Origin: Verrucomicrobiales bacterium | GTDB lineage: Bacteria; Verrucomicrobiota; Verrucomicrobiia; Limisphaerales; UBA1100 | Assembly: GCA_011523245.1 (NCBI GenBank) | Contig: WTHG01000030.1 | Coordinates: 1 to 11,211, forward strand | DNA: 11,211 bases | Reading direction: 5' to 3' | Shown: positions 1-8,966 of the stretch, one piece after another | How positions within the stretch are numbered: position 1 is the first letter of the stretch | Layout of the letters: each line of letters begins with the position of its first letter | Made by a program: the position numbers and the translations under genes | The notes under the pieces: model-generated | The model's input: the letters and a program-made list of their open reading frames with translations, nothing else | What the model was told of the DNA's origin: nothing | Database searches by the model: none

Positions 1-54
1 GGCGTGCTTCAAGGCTACGCCGCGCCGGGAGATTGGCAAACGAAAAGAGCCGGA
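1..54. other. Short non-coding tail downstream of sdhB
   Basis: This is the stretch between the sdhB stop codon and the window edge. Bases 1-21 can fold as a short hairpin on either strand: GGCGTGC pairs with GCTACGCC across one bulged base, with a loop of about six bases. It could be the start of a transcription end signal for the sdh operon, but no clear T-run follows it on the minus strand inside the window, and the window edge cuts it off. I see no start of another gene here. Confidence 0.25.
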
Positions 55-818
55 CTAAACCTCGCCCTTTTTCACGAGCGCACAACCGTACTCGCGATTG
101 AGGCGGGCGATGAAATCCAGCGAGATTTCTTTCGGGCAAGCCGCCTCGCACGAGCCGGTGACCGTGCAGTTGCCGAAGCCCTCGTCATCCATCTGCTGCA
201 CCATGGCCAGAGCGCGGCGTTCGCGTTCGGGCTGGCCCTGCGGCATGAGGCTGAGATGGGAAACTTTCGCGGCCACAAACAACATCGCACTGGCATTTTT
301 GCACGCCGCCACGCATGCGCCGCAGCCGATGCATTGGGCGGCGTCCATGGCGAGGTCAGCATCATCCTTTGGGATGGGCGTGGCGTTGGCGTCCGGCACG
401 CTGCCGGTGCGCACACTGATAAACCCGCCGGCCTGTTGGATGCGGTCAAATCCCGTGCGGTCCACCACCAAGTCGCGATGCACGGGAAACGCCGTTGCGC
501 GCCAGGGCTCGATGGTGATGGTCATGCCATCGCTGAAATGGCGCATGTGCAACTGGCATGCCGTTGTGCCCTGCTGACCGCCGTGGGGCGCGCCGTTGAT
601 GACCATCGAGCAGGAGCCGCAGATGCCTTCGCGACAATCGGAATCAAACGCAATCGGTTCCTTACCCTCTTCAATGAGGCCTTCATTGACTACATCGAGC
701 ATCTCAAGGAACGACATGTCGGTGTCGATGCCATTGGCGTCGTATTCCTCGAACCGGCCATGGTCGTCGGCGTTGTCCTGCCGCCACACCTTTAGTTTTA
801 AGTTCAGCTCCTTGCCCA

Positions 819-819
<1 letters not shown>
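55..819 (-). CDS. sdhB: Succinate dehydrogenase / fumarate reductase iron-sulfur subunit (SdhB)
   Basis: The 254-residue iron-sulfur subunit of respiratory complex II carries electrons from the flavin of SdhA to the membrane quinone site. Cysteines of a plant-type [2Fe-2S] ferredoxin domain are at 62, 67, 70 and 88 (motif DCREGICGSC). The C-terminal bacterial ferredoxin domain has CIGCGAC at 163-169, C173, C218, C224 and C228. By family pattern C163, C166, C169 and C228 bind the [4Fe-4S] cluster, and C173, C218 and C224 bind the [3Fe-4S] cluster, so all three clusters look intact. There is no signal peptide or membrane segment; it is a peripheral protein on the cytoplasmic face. The start ATG shares one base with the sdhA stop (TAATG) and has a GGAG about nine bases upstream, which suggests translational coupling. 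Length is close to the family norm. It is the last gene of the sdhCAB operon. Confidence 0.97.
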
Positions 820-2756
<1,937 letters not shown>

Positions 2757-3554
2757 CTATTTAACAAAGCCCGCGAGCACCGCCACGGGAATGGAAATGT
2801 AGCCGAGGAAAATGAGGACCGCCACCAGAGGCGCGCCGCAGTCCATCCATTTTCCGTAGTTCTTGTTCTTCAAACCGAGCGACTGAAACATCGCGCTGAG
2901 CCCGTGGCTGAGATGCACGCACAGCAGCCCAATCGCCACCACGTAAAAACCAACCACCCACGGCACCTTGAAGCCGTTGACCACCATTCGGTATACGTCA
3001 GACGCATTCTCGCCCTCAGCACCTTCACCATCCGGCAGCGGGGACACGAACGCCGTCTGGTTGTCATCGTCGGTTTCGTGCACGTAATACGTTTCGAAAT
3101 CGCCCTTGAACTCACCAGAGATACCGTTGATCTGAGGCACCTTCCACGTGTAATGCGCCAAATGATAAAACGCAAAGGCGGCAATAATGAGGCCGCTGAA
3201 AATCATCGTGCGCGCGGCAAACTTCGCCACAAAATCATCACGCCGATGCTGGTCCACCGGCTCCACAGCACCCACGTACGGCACCTTGCGCGCCTCGCGG
3301 TTTTCGGTGGTGAGCTTGATCGCCGACCAAATGTGCAGCCCGGCCATGCCCAACAGCCCCAGCCGAGCCACCCACAATAGAGGCCCGAGGTCATGCAGTT
3401 TTTTGGCGTACTCATTGAGCGCCGCCGGCCCGGCGAACACCAGCAAATTACCGAGCAGATGCGCAATAATGAAGCCAAACAGGCCAGCGCCCGTGATGGC
3501 CATGAGGTACTTGCGCCCCAGTGAGGTGTTGAAGATGCCCTTAAATAGGTTCAT
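2757..3554 (-). CDS. sdhC: Succinate dehydrogenase cytochrome b subunit, type-B diheme anchor (SdhC)
   Basis: This is the 265-residue membrane anchor of complex II and the site of quinone reaction. Five hydrophobic segments are visible at roughly 17-40, 59-81, 116-134, 197-222 and 241-263. Histidines that could hold two b hemes are H32, H74, H131 or H134, and H214 or H217. One five-helix cytochrome with no separate SdhD is the type-B arrangement (as in Wolinella fumarate reductase and Bacillus succinate dehydrogenase). A long acidic loop lies between helices III and IV (about 138-195), probably on the outer face of the membrane. I start at the ATG giving MNLFKGIFNTSLGRKY. The frame stays open to a GTG at 3638, but that codon lies in the loop of the clpB terminator and the extra residues look unlike the family. 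No strong ribosome site precedes the chosen ATG. It is the first gene of the sdhCAB operon. Confidence 0.93.
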   Translation of the reverse strand: MNLFKGIFNTSLGRKYLMAITGAGLFGFIIAHLLGNLLVFAGPAALNEYAKKLHDLGPLLWVARLGLLGMAGLHIWSAIKLTTENREARKVPYVGAVEPVDQHRRDDFVAKFAARTMIFSGLIIAAFAFYHLAHYTWKVPQINGISGEFKGDFETYYVHETDDDNQTAFVSPLPDGEGAEGENASDVYRMVVNGFKVPWVVGFYVVAIGLLCVHLSHGLSAMFQSLGLKNKNYGKWMDCGAPLVAVLIFLGYISIPVAVLAGFVK

Positions 3555-3568
3555 CGGCTGAGGGATGT

Positions 3569-3595
3569 ATCGTACAAATTCGGCCCCATCGTCAA
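3569..3595 (-). promoter_or_regulatory. Putative sigma70-type promoter for sdhCAB
   Basis: On the minus strand TTGACG (3595-3590) resembles a -35 box, and TACGAT (3574-3569) lies 15 bases later as a possible -10 box. The spacing is short and the -10 is weak. The site lies between the clpB terminator and the sdhC start, where a promoter would be expected. If used, the leader before the ATG would be only a few bases long. This is a consensus match by eye only. Confidence 0.3.
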
Positions 3596-3604
3596 ATGAA
3601 TTGA

Positions 3605-3650
3605 AAAGCAAAACAAAGTAAAAGGCGATGAATCGCACTCATCGCCTTTT
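3605..3650 (-). terminator. Rho-independent terminator after clpB
   Basis: AAAAGGCGATGA (3620-3631) and TCATCGCCTTTT (3639-3650) form a perfect 12-bp stem around a 7-base loop. Read on the minus strand, the stem begins about 20 bases after the clpB stop and ends in TTTT followed by a T-rich run (ACTTTGTTTTGCTTTT). This is the classic intrinsic terminator form. It should end the hsp20-clpB transcript and separate it from the sdh operon. Confidence 0.88.
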
Positions 3651-3669
3651 ACCAGATGGAATGCCGGCC

Positions 3670-6261
<2,592 letters not shown>

Positions 6262-6270
6262 GATTTTTCT

Positions 6271-6277
6271 CCTCCTT
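6271..6277 (-). promoter_or_regulatory. Strong ribosome binding site of clpB
   Basis: AAGGAGG on the minus strand, followed by AG, lies nine bases before the first of the two tandem ATG codons of clpB. It is the best Shine-Dalgarno match in the window; most other genes here have weak or absent ones. Confidence 0.8.
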
Positions 6278-6305
6278 GTTTTGAGTTAAATGAGTTTATC
6301 CGTTC

Positions 6306-6362
6306 CGGATTCGCAGGCTCGGTCCTCCAGTATGTTGTTGGGGGAACGAGCCTGCGAATCCG
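6306..6362. repeat. 16-bp perfect inverted repeat / long hairpin between hsp20 and clpB
   Basis: CGGATTCGCAGGCTCG (6306-6321) and its exact reverse complement (6347-6362) flank a 25-base spacer. The spacer itself extends the stem: after one mismatch, 6323-6330 pairs with 6338-6345 (two G-T wobbles on the plus strand), leaving a 7-base loop TATGTTG. The whole 57-base element is therefore an almost continuous hairpin. There is no T-run after it on the minus strand, so it is not a classic terminator. Its form fits a REP-like or small palindromic mobile repeat, or an RNA structure in the clpB leader. I saw no second copy in this window. Confidence 0.75.
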
Positions 6363-6380
6363 CCGGTTTTACCCGGCGGA
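6359..6380. repeat. GC-rich 8-bp hairpin after hsp20
   Basis: TCCGCCGG (6359-6366), a six-base loop TTTTAC, and CCGGCGGA (6373-6380) form a perfect stem. It begins 14 bases after the hsp20 stop on the minus strand. It shares 6359-6362 with one arm of the longer inverted repeat beside it, so full formation of both stems in one RNA is not possible. It may act as a weak transcript-end or stability structure for hsp20; no T-run follows it. Confidence 0.55.
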
Positions 6381-6394
6381 CTGCAGGGCCAGTT

Positions 6395-6823
6395 TTATTC
6401 CACACGCACCTCAATCGATTTGGGCAGTGCCTCCTCGCGCTTGGCGACCTTGATGGCCAACACGCCATCGACAAACTGCGCCGCCACGCTCTCGGCATGG
6501 CAGTCTTCCGGCAACGTGAAGCTGCGGCTAAACTTCCCGTGCGAGCGTTCAATGCGATGAAAGGTTTTCCCCTCCACCTTGCGCTCCAGATCGCGTTCGC
6601 CGGACAACATCAGCACGCCGTCCTCCACCGTGACCTTTACCTTGTCCTTACTCAGACCCGGCAATTCGGCGCGGATCACGTAATCCGTTTCCGTTTCTTC
6701 AATGTCCACCACCGGCGACCACGCCACCGATTGCTGCCCTTCACCGCCCAGCACCGAGGCCAGTCGATTGTGAAACAACGCGTCCATCTCATGGATCGGA
6801 TTCCAAATACTCAATGTGTTCAT
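6395..6823 (-). CDS. Small heat-shock protein, Hsp20 / alpha-crystallin family
   Basis: This 142-residue ATP-independent holdase binds unfolding proteins and keeps them available for ClpB and DnaK. A short N-terminal arm starts MNTLSIWNPIHEMDALFHNRL. The alpha-crystallin domain begins near WSPVVDIEET and runs through YVIRAELPGLSKDKVKVTVEDGVL and LSGERD. The family GVL motif is visible in FVDGVLAIKVAKRE near the C-terminus, and the protein ends IEVRVE. Length is typical for bacterial Hsp20. Two ATGs six bases apart compete (6829 and 6823). The AAAGGA at 6835-6830 touches the first but lies six bases before the second, so I choose 6823. The open frame extends upstream to 6928, but those residues are unlike the family. 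It lies upstream of clpB in the same orientation, a sensible functional pair. Confidence 0.95.
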   Translation of the reverse strand: MNTLSIWNPIHEMDALFHNRLASVLGGEGQQSVAWSPVVDIEETETDYVIRAELPGLSKDKVKVTVEDGVLMLSGERDLERKVEGKTFHRIERSHGKFSRSFTLPEDCHAESVAAQFVDGVLAIKVAKREEALPKSIEVRVE

Positions 6824-6829
6824 GTTCAT

Positions 6830-6835
6830 TCCTTT
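6830..6835 (-). promoter_or_regulatory. Ribosome binding site deciding the hsp20 start
   Basis: AAAGGA on the minus strand lies directly against the ATG at 6829 and six bases before the ATG at 6823. Usual spacing favours 6823 as the true start. Confidence 0.6.
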
Positions 6836-6853
6836 CAGGCGGTGTTCATTGCC

Positions 6854-6884
6854 GTCGCAAAGTCCCGCCAATTGGCTCTGCGAC
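6854..6884 (-). promoter_or_regulatory. Structured segment in the hsp20 5' leader
   Basis: GTCGCA (6854-6859) and TGCGAC (6879-6884) can pair and enclose a 10-base palindrome GCCAATTGGC (6867-6876). The segment lies about 20 bases upstream of the hsp20 ribosome site on the minus strand. Small heat-shock genes often carry RNA thermometers in this position, but I could not identify a clear anti-Shine-Dalgarno pairing to AAAGGA, so this is only a candidate leader structure. Confidence 0.3.
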
Positions 6885-6904
6885 GTTTTAAAAATCCCAA
6901 ACTT

Positions 6905-6979
6905 ACACCTGTCTATAACAAGAAGCATGCCACGGCAAAAAACCGCAAAAACACGCTATAAACCCTATAAAACAGGTGT
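6905..6979. repeat. Operator-like inverted repeat ACACCTGT / ACAGGTGT upstream of hsp20
   Basis: ACACCTGT (6905-6912) and its reverse complement ACAGGTGT (6972-6979) face each other across 59 bases. Each is next to a TATA-containing stretch; the left reads TTACACCTGTCTATA and the right, reverse-complemented, reads AACACCTGTTTTATA. The shared form suggests two copies of a binding site in the hsp20 promoter region, but an 8-bp match could be chance. Confidence 0.3.
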
Positions 6980-7020
6980 TAATGACTCAAGGAAGCTGTG
7001 AATACCCTGTTAAAAAGGGC

Positions 7021-7048
7021 ATAATTGTCCCAGTTATAATAGGGTCAA
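7021..7048 (-). promoter_or_regulatory. Putative promoter for hsp20(-clpB)
   Basis: On the minus strand TTGACC (7048-7043) matches five of six -35 bases, and AATTAT (7026-7021) matches four of six -10 bases, with 16 bases between. The site lies just after the HAD gene and would give a leader of about 190 bases. Other TATA-like stretches further down (for example TGTTATAGA at 6920-6912) could be alternative -10 elements. I see no sigma32-type or CIRCE sequence. Confidence 0.3.
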
Positions 7049-7062
7049 GGTGTCCCTATTAT
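7036..7062. terminator. Weak AT-rich hairpin at the end of the HAD gene
   Basis: ATAATAGGG (7036-7044) and CCCTATTAT (7054-7062) form a perfect 9-bp stem with a 9-base loop. The stem covers the stop codon of the HAD gene (7059-7061). On the minus strand it is followed by AACTGGG rather than a T-run, so it is at best a weak end signal for the kdsB-pyrG-folC-HAD transcript. Confidence 0.35.
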
Positions 7063-7712
7063 TGGATGAGATCATTCAGTGAAGTGATGCAGTTGCCAAT
7101 TGGCTCGGCTGCATCGCGGCAAAGCCAGCGGGACTGGAATCCAGCGGCTTGAGCCCCGTGATGATCCTCTATTTCGCTGTCGCCCACATGGAGGATTTGG
7201 GCCGGCGGCAATTGCAGTGCCTTAACGGCAGCTTGGAAGATTTCCGGTGACGGCTTGGTAAAACCCACTTCGGCGGAGACGATGATCACCTCGAACTCAT
7301 GGGCCAGCTCCAAAGACTCCAACAACATGCGCAGTCGGTCGTCCCAATTGGAAATCACTGCCATGCGCATTTTCCGTTTTTTCAAAGCGGCCAACGAGGC
7401 GATTACATCTGGGTAAATGAACCACGGCTTGGAGGTCGCAAACTCGTCATACAGCTCATCAAAAAATGTCCGGCTGGGCAGCGTGGTTGTTAGCCCGTCA
7501 AAGGATTGGTCGACAATCGTTGCCCAGGCGTCCTTCGTATAGGCAAAATCCCCGCGCGCCTGCCAAGCTTTCACAAACTGCCCGGTCACCACGTCCGGTT
7601 CCACCTCCACACCGTGCCGTTGGGCTACCTCCGCATAGGCATGGCCCACCGAGGGCCACGGCTCAATCAAGGTGCCGCCCACATCAAAGGTGACCGCTTT
7701 TACATTTTCCAT
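7059..7712 (-). CDS. HAD-superfamily (subfamily IA, DREG-2/HDHD3-like) hydrolase with atypical motif I
   Basis: This 217-residue soluble protein has the HAD fold. Motif I is FDVGGTL, with the nucleophile D10. The second aspartate usual in phosphatases (DxD) is replaced by G12. Motif II is S121 in ISNWD, motif III is K153 in TKPSP, and motif IV is GDSEIED with D178 and D183. A helical cap lies between motifs I and II (about 17-95), as in subfamily IA. The DVGGT form and the early region (YAEVAQRHGVEV) resemble the DREG-2/HDHD3-like group, for which I know no firm substrate. Loss of the general acid/base aspartate makes ordinary fast phosphatase activity doubtful. The start ATG lies inside the end of folC, overlapping by 13 bases, so translation is probably coupled. 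No convincing ribosome site is visible. It is the last gene of the kdsB-pyrG-folC group; its role there is unknown. Confidence 0.88.
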   Translation of the reverse strand: MENVKAVTFDVGGTLIEPWPSVGHAYAEVAQRHGVEVEPDVVTGQFVKAWQARGDFAYTKDAWATIVDQSFDGLTTTLPSRTFFDELYDEFATSKPWFIYPDVIASLAALKKRKMRMAVISNWDDRLRMLLESLELAHEFEVIIVSAEVGFTKPSPEIFQAAVKALQLPPAQILHVGDSEIEDHHGAQAAGFQSRWLCRDAAEPIGNCITSLNDLIQ

Positions 7713-8929
7713 TCGTTCAAATTGGGTTCGTCAACGGCCCCGGCCAAGTTCAATGACTCCATCACTTCGCCGATTAGGTACAGAGACCCGGTCACCGCCA
7801 CCAGCGGATCCTGTTTCACCGATTCCAAGCCGGCCCCGATGCTGCCCGCACATTCCACCGCGGCACAATGCGCGCGGGCGGCGGTGGCCAATTCATCGGG
7901 CCTCAGGCTGCGTTCACTGTTCACCGGCACGCACACCACGCGGTTCGCCAGTGGGGCGAGGGTGGCGACGATGCTGTCCCAGTTTTTATCCGCCAACATT
8001 CCCAGCAACAGGGTAGGGCGCTGATCGGCGTATTTCTCCTGCAACACATCGGCGAAGGCCTCGGCGCTGGCAGGATTATGCGCGGCATCGATAACCACCT
8101 GCTGTTCCCCCAGTTGAAAACACTGCGCGCGCGCTGCCCACTGCACCTTGGCGAGCCCGGCCTCAATTACGTTGGCAGGAATCTCGCTCAAAACCTCTCG
8201 GGCCACCAGCTTGGCTAGGGCAGCGTTTTGGCGCTGATGACGGCCGGACAATCGGGTGTTCGCCTCGTCGCTGGCTACGCTCATGGGTGCGCCGGCTTGA
8301 AATGCGTGGGATTCCAGCACCGACGAGGCCGTGGGCTCTTGTCGCGCACTGAACACGGGAATGCCGGGCTTGATGATACCGGCTTTCTCCGCGGCAATTT
8401 GCTCAAGGGTTTCGCCCAGATATTGTTGGTGATCCAGATCGATGGGCGTGATGACGGAGGCCAGCGGGGTGACAATATTGGTGGCGTCAAGACGGCCGCC
8501 AAGCCCGGTTTCCCACAAAACGATGTCCACCTCCTCACGCGCAAAATGCTCGAGCGCCATGACCGTGACCACCTCAAAGAATGTCGGCAGGCGGTCGGCC
8601 GGAAATTTTTTCAAGAGCGCCTGCAGACATTCAGTCAGCCGCACGATTTCCGCTTGGGACACTGGCCGGCGATTCACCTGAATGCGTTCACGGAAGCTCA
8701 GCAAATGCGGCGAGGTGTACAGCCCGGTCTTCAACCCGGCCTCCCGGCAGATGCTCTCCAACATGGCGCACACCGACCCCTTGCCGTTGGTGCCGGCCAC
8801 GTGAATGAAACGCAGGCGTTCGTGCGGATTGCCGGCGTGTGCGGCGAGTTGGCGCGGATTGTCGAGGCCCAGCTTGGAACCCAGCAAGCGCAGCTCGTAC
8901 AACCAATCGATGGCTTCCGAATACGTCAC
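7700..8929 (-). CDS. folC: Bifunctional folylpolyglutamate / dihydrofolate synthase (FolC)
   Basis: This cytoplasmic Mur-ligase-family enzyme adds glutamate to folates (and, in many bacteria, to dihydropteroate) using ATP. From the GTG at 8929 it is 409 residues. Visible motifs are the P-loop GTNGKGS (46-52), the folate-loop TSPHL (72-76), ETGLGGRLDATN (140-151), DLDHQQYLGETLEQIAAEKAGI, the HQxxNAALA element, and DAAHNP in the C-terminal domain. All core motifs are intact. Start choice: the frame is open to a TTG at 9010 inside pyrG, but those 27 residues are translated from the pyrG end and the hairpin. MTYSEAIDWLYEL, from the GTG, matches how the family begins. No clear ribosome site precedes either. 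It follows pyrG after 37 bases and overlaps the HAD gene. Whether it has both activities cannot be told from sequence alone. Confidence 0.94.
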   Translation of the reverse strand: MTYSEAIDWLYELRLLGSKLGLDNPRQLAAHAGNPHERLRFIHVAGTNGKGSVCAMLESICREAGLKTGLYTSPHLLSFRERIQVNRRPVSQAEIVRLTECLQALLKKFPADRLPTFFEVVTVMALEHFAREEVDIVLWETGLGGRLDATNIVTPLASVITPIDLDHQQYLGETLEQIAAEKAGIIKPGIPVFSARQEPTASSVLESHAFQAGAPMSVASDEANTRLSGRHQRQNAALAKLVAREVLSEIPANVIEAGLAKVQWAARAQCFQLGEQQVVIDAAHNPASAEAFADVLQEKYADQRPTLLLGMLADKNWDSIVATLAPLANRVVCVPVNSERSLRPDELATAARAHCAAVECAGSIGAGLESVKQDPLVAVTGSLYLIGEVMESLNLAGAVDEPNLNEWKM

Positions 8930-8940
8930 GGTTTTTAAGT

Positions 8941-8963
8941 GCTGCCGGCGGGGCGCCGGCAGC
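8941..8963. repeat. Perfect 10-bp GC hairpin between pyrG and folC
   Basis: GCTGCCGGCG, loop GGG, CGCCGGCAGC form a perfect stem three bases after the pyrG stop on the minus strand and 11 bases before the folC GTG. There is no T-run, so it is not a standard intrinsic terminator. It could slow RNA decay, reduce readthrough into folC, or act as an attenuation element. Confidence 0.6.
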
Positions 8964-8966
8964 GCG

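Noticed and set aside
4..795. Open frame of 263 codons on the plus strand
   Set aside because: It is antisense to sdhB, whose cysteine clusters are all intact. The translation shows no domain I recognise.
2990..3060. SPLPDGEGAEGE stretch in SdhC, resembling translated intergenic repeats seen in some bacteria
   Set aside because: The frame is unbroken, the loop lies between two well-formed helices, and no inverted or repeated DNA copy is visible. It reads as a normal acidic loop.
3555..3638. N-terminal extension of sdhC starting at GTG 3638
   Set aside because: The GTG lies in the loop of the clpB intrinsic terminator, and the extra residues do not look like the family start.
6290..6961. Open frame of 223 codons on the plus strand across hsp20
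   Set aside because: It covers the hsp20 gene in antisense and begins within the inverted repeat. No motif and no ribosome site.
6830..7058. CIRCE element or sigma32 promoter before hsp20
   Set aside because: No TTAGCACTC-N9-GAGTGCTAA and no CTTGAA...CCCCAT pattern is present on the minus strand.
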